Source of the DNA: Erythrobacteraceae bacterium
GTDB taxonomy: Bacteria; Pseudomonadota; Alphaproteobacteria; Sphingomonadales; Sphingomonadaceae
Reading direction: 5' to 3'
NCBI GenBank assembly: GCA_024642525.1
Contig: JAHEAX010000059.1
Coordinates: forward strand, 248,001-312,000
Length of the DNA stretch: 64,000 bases
The notes under the pieces are model-generated. The model was not told the DNA's origin and did no database searches. It saw nothing but the letters and a program-made list of their open reading frames with translations. A program made the position numbers and the translations under genes. This document shows positions 8,271-17,135 of the stretch, piece after piece. The first letter of the stretch is position 1; every line of letters starts with the position of its first letter.

Positions 8271-9502
8271 TGGGCGATATACTCTTCCTCGCGCATCGCA
8301 TCCCGTTCCCGCCCGATCGTGGGGACAAGATCCGGTCGCATCACTTGCTGAAAGCGCTGCAACAGCTTGCCCCTGTTCACATCGGCTGTTTTGCCGACAC
8401 CGACAGTGATCTGCAGCATGAAGACAAGCTGCACGAACATGCCGCCAGCCACATATTGATTCGCCGCACGAAAAGCATGGTGCGGGCAGGGGTGGAAGCA
8501 GTGGCGAGCGGCAAACCGGTGAGCGTGACGGCGTTTGCCCATTGCGCCATGCGCGAATGGGTGCGCCATACGCTGGCCGACCATCAGATTGATACGATCT
8601 TCGTGTTTTCCGGGCAGATGGGCCAATATGTGCCGGACAGTTTCGACGGGCGCGTGGTGATCGACCTTTGCGATGTCGATTCCGCCAAATTTGAAGCCTA
8701 CGCAAAATCAGGCAGTTCGCTGCGCAGCAGGGTGGACGCGCGCGAAGGCCGGGTGCTGGCGGCTGAGGAACACCGCCTTGCACAGCGTGCCGACTTCACC
8801 TTGCTGGTCAGCGAGGCCGAAGCGGCACTGTTCCGGTCAAGGATAAGCCCGCAATTGGCAGGCTCTGTTTTCGCCTTGCGCAACGGCATCGACGCGCAAT
8901 TTTTTGACCCGCAAGCCGTTGGCCCGCATCCCGACATTATCAGCGAGGCAGGACCGCATATCGTCTTTACCGGACAGATGGATTATGCGCCCAACATCGC
9001 CGCCACCATGCGATTTATTGACCATGTCCTGCCGCAAATCCGCGAAATTCATCCCGATGCACAGTTCCACGTGGTGGGCCGCGCGCCGGTTGAACGGCTG
9101 ACAGCCTGCGACGGCATAGGTGGTGTCAGGGTGTGGGGCGAAGTGGCCGATGTAAGGCCCTTTATCGCGGCTGCGGATCTGGTGGTGGCACCTCTCGAAA
9201 TCGCACGCGGCATCCAGAACAAGGTGCTGGAAGCGATGGCCATGGCCCGCCCAGTGCTGCTTACACCTGAAGCAGCAACCGGAATAGATGCGGCAAGCGG
9301 CACGCATTTCGCTGTCGAAGCTAGCAACCAGGCATTGGCAGATCGGGCATTGGCGCTACTCGGCGACGGGCTCACCTCGCTCCGCATGGCCGCAGCAGCG
9401 CGGCGCTATGTGGTCGAGCATCAAAGCTGGCCAGCCATGCTTGCGCCCCTTGCAGGGTTTGTCGGCAAGCCTGCGGCAGAAGCGCACCGTGATGTCGCTT
9501 GA
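8270..9502 (+). CDS. XrtA-associated glycosyltransferase (GT4-like)
   Basis: A 410-residue glycosyltransferase of the exosortase-associated group (TIGR03087-like). The N-terminus has the typical ILFLAHRIPFPPDRGDKIRS segment. The C-terminal Rossmann domain carries HIVFTGQMDYAPNIAA and the donor-binding stretch GIQNKVLEAMAMARPVL, which ends in the conserved Glu of GT-B retaining enzymes. It would add a sugar during repeat-unit assembly on the cytoplasmic face. The ATG at 8270 overlaps the previous stop (TAATG); the longer in-frame version from 8204 lies wholly inside the FemAB gene. Confidence 0.88.
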   Translation: MGDILFLAHRIPFPPDRGDKIRSHHLLKALQQLAPVHIGCFADTDSDLQHEDKLHEHAASHILIRRTKSMVRAGVEAVASGKPVSVTAFAHCAMREWVRHTLADHQIDTIFVFSGQMGQYVPDSFDGRVVIDLCDVDSAKFEAYAKSGSSLRSRVDAREGRVLAAEEHRLAQRADFTLLVSEAEAALFRSRISPQLAGSVFALRNGIDAQFFDPQAVGPHPDIISEAGPHIVFTGQMDYAPNIAATMRFIDHVLPQIREIHPDAQFHVVGRAPVERLTACDGIGGVRVWGEVADVRPFIAAADLVVAPLEIARGIQNKVLEAMAMARPVLLTPEAATGIDAASGTHFAVEASNQALADRALALLGDGLTSLRMAAAARRYVVEHQSWPAMLAPLAGFVGKPAAEAHRDVA

Positions 9503-11054
9503 AGCGCGCCTTCCCTTTTTGCCCGCAGCAATCTTGGCCAGTAGAATAGCGCCTGCATGGCGCAGCCCGTTGCTGCACCTCTGTCTGGGTTGGGCGTTGC
9601 TGGTTTTGCTGGCAAGCCATGACTGGGCCGTGATGATCGACAAGTGGTGGAATGTGTCCACCTACAACCATGTCATCTTCATCCCTTTCATCACCGGCTG
9701 GCTGGTGTGGAACCGCAGGGGCCTGCTGGCCCGGCTGGTGCCTGCTGCATGGTGGCCCGGCCTCGTCGCTTTGGGCGGCGCGCTGTTCCTGTGGCTGCTG
9801 GGCACCATTTCCGGGGTGAATACCGCCAGCCAGCTTGGCGCGGTGCTGTCTTTGCAAGCGGCACTGCTAGCCTTGCTTGGGCCGCGGGTTGGCGCAGCCT
9901 TGCTGTTCCCGCTCGCCTTTCTGCTTTTCCTCGTGCCTTTTGGCGACGAACTTGTGCCGGCGCTGCAGACTATCACGGCCAAACTGGTCATCATGTTGAC
10001 CCATTGGAGCGGCATTCCTGCGGTAATCGATGGGGTATTCATCGAAACCCCGGGCGGGCTCTTCGAAGTGGCAGAAGCCTGCTCGGGCGTGAAATTCCTT
10101 ATCGCAATGGCGGCGTTGGGCGTGCTGGTGGCCAATGTCTGCTTCAAAAGCCCGCTGCGCCGGGCGCTGTTCATGGGCGCGGCCATCCTCCTGCCGATCT
10201 TGGCCAACGGCATCAGGGCGTGGGCGACGATCTATATTGCCCAGTCGCAGGGCATCGAATTTGCCGCAGGTTTCGATCATATTTTCTACGGCTGGGTCTT
10301 TTTCGCGCTGGTGGTGTTTGCCCTGCTGGCCGGTGCCTGGCGCTGGTTCGACCGCGTGCCTGATGACACGGTGCCAGACATTTTGCCCATCATGTCATCG
10401 CCCCGCCTCGGCGCGTTGGCGCGGATGGGCATGAACAGCAAACGCGCGACCCTTATAATGGCCCTTATGATAGGTGCCTTCGCCGGTTGGTCAGTCCTTG
10501 CATCGCAGGTAGAGGCGAAATTGCCGCAATCCATCGACTTGCCAGCGGTCAGCGGGTGGCAGCGGACGGATTATGCACCCGCTGTTCCATGGTCGCCGCG
10601 GGCAACAGGTGCGGCCCATCGTTTGCTTGGCAGTTATGAAGCTGCTGACGGCAGCCAGGTCGATGTGTTTCTCGCGCTATATGCAGCGCAGGAAGATGGG
10701 CGCGAAGCAAGCGCGGCGGGCGAAGGCGCTCTGGTGCCCGATACCGCATGGCGATGGTTGGCAAGCGGGCCGAATGTTCCAGATGCAGCCAGCGAATACC
10801 TTCTCGCCAATGGCCATACGAAAAGGCTTGCCCAGACTTCCTATCGCAGCGGCGAATTGCTGACAGGCAGTGCCGCGCGACTGAAAATGGCGGTGATGGT
10901 TGATCGGCTGTTGCTGCGCGAACGGCCGGCTATGTTGCTCATCCTGTCAGCAGAAGAGCGCGAAGGTGCCGATGCCGCGCAATCCATCGCAAAATTTCGC
11001 CGTGCCGTCGGTGACCAGGGCGAATGGATGGACCGCATCGCCAGTCTTCGATAG
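9492..11054 (+). CDS. xrtA: Exosortase A fused to an EpsI domain
   Basis: A 520-residue multi-pass membrane protein. Residues about 1-310 form the exosortase: around eight hydrophobic helices carrying the catalytic Cys197 (AEACSG), Arg242 (NGIR) and His263 (FDHIFYGW), the transpeptidase-like triad of the family. Residues about 320-520, after one more membrane segment, match the EpsI domain (SGWQRTDYAP, then a polar periplasmic region). It should cleave PEP-CTERM tails and transfer the proteins onto a membrane or polysaccharide anchor. The ATG at 9492 overlaps the glycosyltransferase end by 11 bases; an in-frame extension to 9288 lies inside that gene and is rejected. Confidence 0.93.
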   Translation: MSLEARLPFLPAAILASRIAPAWRSPLLHLCLGWALLVLLASHDWAVMIDKWWNVSTYNHVIFIPFITGWLVWNRRGLLARLVPAAWWPGLVALGGALFLWLLGTISGVNTASQLGAVLSLQAALLALLGPRVGAALLFPLAFLLFLVPFGDELVPALQTITAKLVIMLTHWSGIPAVIDGVFIETPGGLFEVAEACSGVKFLIAMAALGVLVANVCFKSPLRRALFMGAAILLPILANGIRAWATIYIAQSQGIEFAAGFDHIFYGWVFFALVVFALLAGAWRWFDRVPDDTVPDILPIMSSPRLGALARMGMNSKRATLIMALMIGAFAGWSVLASQVEAKLPQSIDLPAVSGWQRTDYAPAVPWSPRATGAAHRLLGSYEAADGSQVDVFLALYAAQEDGREASAAGEGALVPDTAWRWLASGPNVPDAASEYLLANGHTKRLAQTSYRSGELLTGSAARLKMAVMVDRLLLRERPAMLLILSAEEREGADAAQSIAKFRRAVGDQGEWMDRIASLR

Positions 11055-11063
11055 GGCCGCGCC

Positions 11064-12962
11064 ATGTGCGGAATTGCCGGAATATTCCATTGCGAAACAC
11101 CCAAGCCGGTTGATCCGCGCAGGGTAGAACGGATGTGCGATGCGCTGGCGCACCGTGGGCCGGATGGCGCTGCCGTATGGACCGCGCCGGGTATCGGCCT
11201 GGGCCATCGCCGCCTTTCGATCATCGATCTTCATGGTTCGCCGCAGCCGATGCATTCGGCAGACGGGCGCGCGGTCATCGTCTTTAATGGCGAAATCTAC
11301 AATTTCCGTGAATTGCGGGCCGAATTGAAAAGCCTGGGCGCACAGTTCCAGACTGATGGCGATACCGAAGTCATTCTGGCTGCCTACCAGCAATGGGGAA
11401 CTGCGTGCCTGACCCGTTTGCAGGGCATGTTCGCCTTCGCCATTTATGACCTGTCGCGGCGCGAACTGTTTCTTGCGAGGGATAGGCTCGGCGTGAAGCC
11501 ATTGTTCATGGCACCGCTTAGCGATGGCAGCATTGCCTTTGCGTCTGAATTGAAGGGACTGCTAGGTCACCCGCTGCTGCGGCGCGAGGCTGACCCGCTG
11601 GCAGTGGAGGATTACCTTGCCTGGGGCTACGTGCCCGATCATCGCAGTTTTCTAAAGGGCGTGGAAAAATTGCCCGCAGGCCATTTCCGCCTGATGAAAC
11701 ATGGCGCTCCAGCGCCGCGAAGTGTCGAATGGTGGGATGTGAGCTTTGCCGAACGGCGCAAGGGTTCAACCGCCGATCTGTCTGCAGAATTGCTGCATCA
11801 CATGCGCAGCGGCGTCACTTCGCGGATGGTTGCGGACGTGCCGCTGGGCGCCTTCCTGTCGGGTGGTGTCGATTCATCCAGCGTTGTTGCGCTGATGGCA
11901 GAAGCCAGCCGTGAACCGGTGCAGACCTGTTCCATCGGCTTCGATGTCCAGGCGCTCGATGAAACTGAATATGCGCGGCAGGTCTCGAAACTGTTTGGCA
12001 CGCAGCACCATAGCAAGGTCGTCGACCCCGACGATTTTGAAGCGATTGACCGGATCGCCGGTATTTTCGATGAACCCTTTGCCGATGCTTCGGCATTGCC
12101 GATGCTGCGGGTATGCGAACTGGCGCGTGAAAATGTCACCGTTGCCCTGTCCGGCGACGGGGCGGACGAGGCATTTGCGGGATATCGCCGGCAGATTTTT
12201 CATGCGCGTGAAGAACAGGCTCGGTCGGTTTTGCCCGAAGCCCTGCGCCAGCCTGTTTTCGGTGCGTTGGGCAGGGCATGGCCCAAGGCTGACTGGGCAC
12301 CACGTCCACTGCGCGCCAAAAGCACGCTGCTGGCGATGGCTGGCAGCGGCGAAGAAGGCTATGCCCGCGGACTGTCTGTTATCCCGCCGGAATTGCGACA
12401 GGCGCTTTATTCCGACGCATTCTTGAAAACACGCGGTGATTATCGGGCGGAAGACCCGCTGGTAAAACTGATGCGCAATGCGCCGGCCAGGTCGGGCCTC
12501 GACCGGGCGCAATATGCCGATCTCAAATTCTGGTTGCCGGGTGATATTCTGACCAAGGTCGATCGCACCAGCATGGCCGTGAGCCTTGAAGCACGTGAAC
12601 CGCTGCTGGACCACAGATTGATCGAATTTGCTGCCCAATTGCCCCACCGCCAGCGCATTCGCGGGCGGCAGGGCAAATGGCTGATGAAGCACACGATGGA
12701 ACGTTATCTGCCTGACAATATCCTGTATCGCCAGAAACAGGGTTTCGTCACACCGCTGGCGCAATGGCTGCGCGGTCCATTGGCGGGCCAGGCCCGCGCC
12801 ATTGGCCACAGTGCAGCATTGGCGCGGACCGGTTGGTTCAATTCAAAGCGACTTTCCAGCCTTGCGGACGAACATATTTCGGGCCGCAGCGACCATGCCA
12901 GGCTGCTGTGGCAATTGTTGATGCTCGACCGCGCCATTGAAAAGCTTGGACTTTCAAGCTGA
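11064..12962 (+). CDS. XrtA-associated glutamine amidotransferase (asparagine synthase-like)
   Basis: A 632-residue two-domain enzyme. The N-terminal class II glutaminase starts MCGIAGIF, with Cys2 as nucleophile; HRGPDG, GHRRLSIID and FNGEIYN follow. The C-terminal AsnB synthetase domain has the PP-loop FLSGGVDSS (about residue 270) and ALSGDGADEAFAGY. It would use glutamine nitrogen to amidate a carboxylate, most likely a uronic-acid or similar group of the exopolysaccharide, since these homologues are restricted to exosortase loci. It is the last gene of the co-oriented operon, followed within 30 bases by a convergent gene. Confidence 0.9.
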   Translation: MCGIAGIFHCETPKPVDPRRVERMCDALAHRGPDGAAVWTAPGIGLGHRRLSIIDLHGSPQPMHSADGRAVIVFNGEIYNFRELRAELKSLGAQFQTDGDTEVILAAYQQWGTACLTRLQGMFAFAIYDLSRRELFLARDRLGVKPLFMAPLSDGSIAFASELKGLLGHPLLRREADPLAVEDYLAWGYVPDHRSFLKGVEKLPAGHFRLMKHGAPAPRSVEWWDVSFAERRKGSTADLSAELLHHMRSGVTSRMVADVPLGAFLSGGVDSSSVVALMAEASREPVQTCSIGFDVQALDETEYARQVSKLFGTQHHSKVVDPDDFEAIDRIAGIFDEPFADASALPMLRVCELARENVTVALSGDGADEAFAGYRRQIFHAREEQARSVLPEALRQPVFGALGRAWPKADWAPRPLRAKSTLLAMAGSGEEGYARGLSVIPPELRQALYSDAFLKTRGDYRAEDPLVKLMRNAPARSGLDRAQYADLKFWLPGDILTKVDRTSMAVSLEAREPLLDHRLIEFAAQLPHRQRIRGRQGKWLMKHTMERYLPDNILYRQKQGFVTPLAQWLRGPLAGQARAIGHSAALARTGWFNSKRLSSLADEHISGRSDHARLLWQLLMLDRAIEKLGLSS

Positions 12963-12989
12963 GCGCAGGCAGGTTTTGCGCAATGATGT

Positions 12990-13688
12990 CTAGCGGGCGT
13001 CAACCATTACCAGTTCGGCATCGTCCAACGCCTCGACCAGTATTTCCGCCTCGCCCGTGATGGCAACACCGTCACGCGCCTGTGCTTCCTTGCCGTTCAC
13101 GCGGATGCGGCCCGTTGGTGCGACCAGATATTGGTGCCGCACCGGATCGGCGATGTAGGTCGCGGTTTCGCCAGCACCAAGTGTGGCCGCCAGCACGCGG
13201 GCATCGGCGCGGATCGCCAGCGCATTGTCTGCATCTGCGTTGCCGCTGGCGACGATTTCCCATCTTCCGGCACGTTCGCCGCGCGGAAATTCGCGCTGTC
13301 CCCATGCCGGCTGGCCGCCGCGCTGATCAGGAATGATCCAGATCTGGAACAAGGTGGTCGCTTCGTCTTCCAGATTGAATTCGGCATGGGTTATGCCGCT
13401 GCCCGCGCTCATCACCTGCACATCGCCTGCACCGGTGCGGCCCATATTGCCGAGCGAATCCTTGTGTGTAATCGCACCAGTGCGAACAAAGGTGACAATT
13501 TCCATGTCGGAATGGGGGTGGGGCGGAAATCCGCTTTTCGCTGCAATCGTATCATCATTCCAGACACGGATCTGACCCCAGTTGATCCGCTGGGGATCGT
13601 GATATTGGGCGAAACTGAAGTGATGACGCGCGTCGAGCCAGCCGTGATCGGCTGCACCAAGTGAGGCAAATGGCCTGATATCAATCAT
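12990..13688 (-). CDS. Pirin family protein
   Basis: A 232-residue bicupin of the pirin/YhhW type. The N-terminal cupin has the metal-binding motif HPHSDMEI and later SAGSGITHAE, supplying the His/Glu ligands; the start MIDIRPFASLG and the HHFSF segment are typical. Related proteins act as quercetin dioxygenases or as redox-sensing cofactors; the role here is unknown. I chose the ATG at 13688, preceded by GTGGAA, over a GTG four codons upstream. It converges on the XrtA operon. Confidence 0.9.
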   Translation of the reverse strand: MIDIRPFASLGAADHGWLDARHHFSFAQYHDPQRINWGQIRVWNDDTIAAKSGFPPHPHSDMEIVTFVRTGAITHKDSLGNMGRTGAGDVQVMSAGSGITHAEFNLEDEATTLFQIWIIPDQRGGQPAWGQREFPRGERAGRWEIVASGNADADNALAIRADARVLAATLGAGETATYIADPVRHQYLVAPTGRIRVNGKEAQARDGVAITGEAEILVEALDDAELVMVDAR

Positions 13689-13756
13689 GTGAAGTTCCAC
13701 ATCGGCGGGGTGTTTGCGCCGGAAGACCTGCTATCTCGGAAGCCTGCCTGTTGATT

Positions 13757-14872
13757 TCAACCCTCGGTCCCATGGCCGGTAGCCATATATTCCGCGCTCT
13801 GCATTTCCATAAGGCGGCTGACTGTGCGTTCGAATTCGAAACTGCCATCGCCTGCACGATAAAGGTTTTCCGGTTCAGCATCGGCAGTGGCGAACAGCTT
13901 GACGCGGTGTTCATACAACGCATCGATCAGCGTTACGAAACGCGCGGCTTCGTTGCGGTCTTCTGCCCCCATCACCGGAATGCCGACAATGATAACAGTA
14001 TGATATGTCTGTGCAATCGCGAGGTAATCAGGCGCACCGCGGGCTTCCCCGCAAAGCCGTTTGAAGCTGAAAACCGCCACGCCCTTCAGGCTTTTCGGGA
14101 CCATCAGCGTTCGCCCGCCGCCAAGGTCAAGTTCGCCCGACGGGACATGCGCCTTGTCTTCGGGCGGATAGTCGGTGAGGCGAAAGAACGCCTCTGTCAC
14201 TTGCGCAGTTGCGGCATCGCCCAATGGGGAATGCCAGCTTGCAATCCCGGCCAGCCGTTCAAGCCGGTAATCCACCGGACCGTTCAACGGCAACACATCC
14301 AGCTTGGTTTCAATGAGCTCGATGAACGGCAGGAAATGTTCCCGGTTCAGACCATCCTTGTAAAGACCGGATGGCGGCCGATTGGAAGTGGTGACGACGG
14401 TCACGCCTTCATCCACGATCAGGGCGCGAAACAGGCGGCTCATGATCATGGCATCAGCGCTGTTGTTTACCACCATTTCATCGAAAGCGAGGCAGCGTAG
14501 GCCCTCCGCCAGTTTGGCTGCGACAGGCGGTATAGGGTCGCCGCTTTCCTTCTTGCGTTCTTCCCGCAAGTGGCGGTGAACTTCCAGCATGAATGCATGG
14601 AAATGCACGCGGCGCTTTTCCGGTATGGCCAGCGTTTCGTGGAACAGGTCCATCAGCATCGACTTGCCGCGCCCGACGCCGCCCCACATGTAAATGCCGT
14701 GCGGCGTTGCTGGCTTGCGGCCCATCAGCTTACCGAGAAAACCATTGCTCGGCTGATGTTCCAGCTGGGTCTGCAACTGGTCGAGACGAGCTGCTGCGGC
14801 GGCCTGTTCCGCATCGGCACGCAATTCACCTGCCGCGACCAGCTGATTATACCGCGCGAGAAGCCCGCTCAT
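13757..14872 (-). CDS. zapE: Cell division ATPase ZapE (AFG1-like)
   Basis: A 371-residue P-loop ATPase of the AFG1/ZapE family. Walker A is GGVGRGKSMLMDLF near residue 65, Walker B is LAFDEMVV, and further family blocks are TTSNRPP, LYKDGLNRE and the C-terminal DALYEHRVKL. ZapE modulates Z-ring stability in enterobacteria; the mitochondrial homologue AFG1 works in respiratory-complex quality control, which fits the sdhB gene just upstream in this minus-strand cluster. It starts 10 bases after the thioesterase stop, so the two are probably co-transcribed. Confidence 0.92.
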   Translation of the reverse strand: MSGLLARYNQLVAAGELRADAEQAAAAARLDQLQTQLEHQPSNGFLGKLMGRKPATPHGIYMWGGVGRGKSMLMDLFHETLAIPEKRRVHFHAFMLEVHRHLREERKKESGDPIPPVAAKLAEGLRCLAFDEMVVNNSADAMIMSRLFRALIVDEGVTVVTTSNRPPSGLYKDGLNREHFLPFIELIETKLDVLPLNGPVDYRLERLAGIASWHSPLGDAATAQVTEAFFRLTDYPPEDKAHVPSGELDLGGGRTLMVPKSLKGVAVFSFKRLCGEARGAPDYLAIAQTYHTVIIVGIPVMGAEDRNEAARFVTLIDALYEHRVKLFATADAEPENLYRAGDGSFEFERTVSRLMEMQSAEYMATGHGTEG

Positions 14873-14882
14873 GCTGGAAAGG

Positions 14883-15347
14883 TCACTTTCTCGGCGACTT
14901 GCGGACGATGCCCGAGAAGGAAGCGACGCGGTGGTCTTCCTGTTCCACCATCCCGCGCAGGAACATCATGCGGCCTGTTTCGCGGACAAGTTCCACCACC
15001 GAATCGAGCGGCATTCCGGGCTTGCCTGCGCCGATGAACTGGGTGGAAAGTTCCAGCGTAACCGCCATGCCGGCATCGCCGCTGCCAAGTGTGCGCATGG
15101 CGGCAAATAGCGAAATGTCGATCAGTGATAATGTCACTGCGCCGTGGATCATTTCCTGCAAATTGGTGTGACGCCGTTCCGGCATCATCCGCAGACGGCA
15201 TTTGTCGCCTTCCTTGCGGGTCAGCAAGCGGCCCATGACAGCGCCGTTGAAACGCGTGTCGTCAACCAGGTCCCAGGTATACCAGCCCGGGTTGGCAGGG
15301 TCTTCGCGGTAATCGAAGAAGCCCGAATCTCCGTCAGCCTGCAGCAC
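14883..15347 (-). CDS. PaaI-like hotdog thioesterase
   Basis: A 154-residue hotdog-fold acyl-CoA thioesterase candidate. The family core is HTNLQEMIHGAVTLSLIDI, with the NxxxxxHGG-like motif (here N-LQEMIHGAV) and a following Asp, then the central strand MAVTLELSTQFIGAGKPG. The substrate cannot be told from sequence. The start is a GTG three bases after the sdhB stop, so translation is probably coupled to sdhB; an ATG-only reading would remove much of the N-terminal region. Confidence 0.8.
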   Translation of the reverse strand: MLQADGDSGFFDYREDPANPGWYTWDLVDDTRFNGAVMGRLLTRKEGDKCRLRMMPERRHTNLQEMIHGAVTLSLIDISLFAAMRTLGSGDAGMAVTLELSTQFIGAGKPGMPLDSVVELVRETGRMMFLRGMVEQEDHRVASFSGIVRKSPRK

Positions 15348-15350
15348 CGA

Positions 15351-16133
15351 TCAGATTTGCCGTTCGGCCATCATCTTCTTGGTTTCGGCAATCGCCTTGG
15401 CTGGCGAAAGGCCCTTGGGGCAGACATTCGCGCAGTTCATGATGGTGTGACAGCGATAGAGTTTGAACGGATCTTCCAGATCGTCCAGCCGCTCGCCCGT
15501 CATTTCATCGCGGCTGTCCGCCAGCCAGCGATATGCCTGAAGCAGGATGGCGGGGCCAAGGAACTTGTCGGAATTCCACCAGTAGCTGGGGCATGCGGTG
15601 GAACAGCACGCGCACAGGATGCATTCGTACAGGCCATCCAGCTTTTCACGCTGTTCAGGGCTTTGCAGGCGCTCCTTGCCCGAAGGCGTGGTGCTGACAG
15701 TCTGCAACCAAGGGCGGATCGAGGCGTATTGCGCATAGAAATGGGTGAAGTCAGGGACGAGGTCCTTGATCACTTCCATGTGCGGCAGCGGGGTGATGCG
15801 GATTTCACCCGTCAGGTCTTCCATGGCAGTGGTGCAGGCAAGGCCGTTCTTGCCATTCAGGTTCATCGAGCACGAACCGCAGATGCCTTCCCGGCACGAA
15901 CGGCGGAACGTCAGTGACGGGTCAATCTCGTTCTTGATCTTGATCAGCGCGTCGAGAACCATGGGCCCGCAATCGTCGAGGTCGATTTCGAACGTATCAT
16001 AACGCGGGTTTTCGCCGCTATCAGGATCGTAGCGATAGATCTTGAATTTTTGCACGCGAGCAGCGCCTTGCGCGCCGTAAGTACGGCCCTTGCCGTTGAT
16101 CTTGGAGTTCTTCGGGAGGGTGAAAGTGGCCAT
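15351..16133 (-). CDS. sdhB: Succinate dehydrogenase iron-sulfur subunit SdhB
   Basis: A 260-residue complex II subunit passing electrons from SdhA flavin to quinone. The [2Fe-2S] ligands are in CREGICGSC plus a later Cys of GLAC. The [4Fe-4S] and [3Fe-4S] motifs are [12 protein letters not shown] and [15 protein letters not shown]. It has the usual length and a clean ATG. No sdhC, sdhD or sdhA lies upstream: the next gene is divergent. The subunit is therefore encoded apart from its partners, or they lie outside the window. A thioesterase and zapE follow in the same direction. Confidence 0.96.
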   Translation of the reverse strand: MATFTLPKNSKINGKGRTYGAQGAARVQKFKIYRYDPDSGENPRYDTFEIDLDDCGPMVLDALIKIKNEIDPSLTFRRSCREGICGSCSMNLNGKNGLACTTAMEDLTGEIRITPLPHMEVIKDLVPDFTHFYAQYASIRPWLQTVSTTPSGKERLQSPEQREKLDGLYECILCACCSTACPSYWWNSDKFLGPAILLQAYRWLADSRDEMTGERLDDLEDPFKLYRCHTIMNCANVCPKGLSPAKAIAETKKMMAERQI

Positions 16134-16320
16134 TTGGAATGCTTTCTGTACTGCGTGCGGGTTCTATCTAGCGTCATTCTCGGCAAGGGCAAGACGGGGG
16201 TGCGCTGGTTCTGCAATGATCGCAGGTGAAAGAGGGGCTGGCGCAACAGGGGCAGGGCGGGCAACATGGCTCTCACGGGCCGAAACCGCGTCGCGTATTC
16301 TGGGTAACTGGCAATAAATC

Positions 16321-17115
16321 ATGAGCTTACCGTCTCGGAATGACCTATTTGGACAAGGGCGCAAAAGAAGGCAGTCACAATTGAAGGATACATCGCCAGA
16401 CCAGAGGACTGCCGCCATTTTCGGTGCATCGGGTGGAATCGGCTCGGCCTTGTGCGAATTGCTGCACCATCAAGGCTATGCGCGCATTTATGCCGGATCC
16501 CGGTCTGGCAAGGTGCCGTCAAGCAGCGCAATTCGCCCTTTCACGTTTGATCTTGCCGATGAAGCCAGCATTGTAGCGGCCGCAGGCCAAATGGCGGACC
16601 ACCCGCCTGATCTGGTCATGGTAGCCACCGGCGTGCTTACGCTTGAAAGTGGTGACGGGCCGGAACGGTCATTGCGCAAACTGGATGCCGAAGTGATGCA
16701 GCAGGTTTTCCTTCTGAATACCATTGGACCGGCACTGATTGCGAAGCATGTGCTGCCGTTGTTGGCGCGTGACGGGCGCTCCGTCTTTGCTGCCCTGTCG
16801 GCACGTGTCGGCTCGATCGGGGACAACCGCATGGGCGGATGGCATTCCTACCGCGCGTCGAAAGCCGCGCTGAATATGCTCATCCGCAATTTCGCCATTG
16901 AAATGGCTCGCACCCACAAGCAGTCCGTGATTGTCGGGCTTCATCCCGGCACTGTCGACACGCAGCTGTCAGAGCCGTTTCAGAACGGGCTGCCTCAAGG
17001 GCAATTGACCACGCCCGCCCAATCAGCCGCGTATTTGCTGGACGTGCTCGGCAAGCTTGGCCCACAGGATAGCGGGGGTATCTACGACTGGGCTGGCAAG
17101 CGAATCGCTGACTGA
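16321..17115 (+). CDS. SDR-family oxidoreductase (C-factor-like)
   Basis: A 264-residue short-chain dehydrogenase/reductase. The NAD(P)-binding motif is GASGGIG near residues 35-41, and the YxxxK active site is in HSYRASKAALNMLIRN, preceded by a Ser in ALSARVGSIGD. The tail PGTVDTQLSEPFQ and the overall layout resemble the CsgA/C-factor subgroup, whose substrates are poorly defined. The ATG at 16321 gives a charged 30-residue N-terminal extension without a clear ribosome site; TTG at 16381, behind AGAAGG, is a plausible alternative start. It is divergent from sdhB across a 187-bp gap. Confidence 0.8.
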   Translation: MSLPSRNDLFGQGRKRRQSQLKDTSPDQRTAAIFGASGGIGSALCELLHHQGYARIYAGSRSGKVPSSSAIRPFTFDLADEASIVAAAGQMADHPPDLVMVATGVLTLESGDGPERSLRKLDAEVMQQVFLLNTIGPALIAKHVLPLLARDGRSVFAALSARVGSIGDNRMGGWHSYRASKAALNMLIRNFAIEMARTHKQSVIVGLHPGTVDTQLSEPFQNGLPQGQLTTPAQSAAYLLDVLGKLGPQDSGGIYDWAGKRIAD

Positions 17116-17135
17116 TCAGCTACTTGCCGAATGGA

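Noticed and set aside
12963-12981. Small stem (GCGCA/TGCGC) after the XrtA operon as a terminator
   Set aside because: Only 5 bp, with no T-run; not enough to call.
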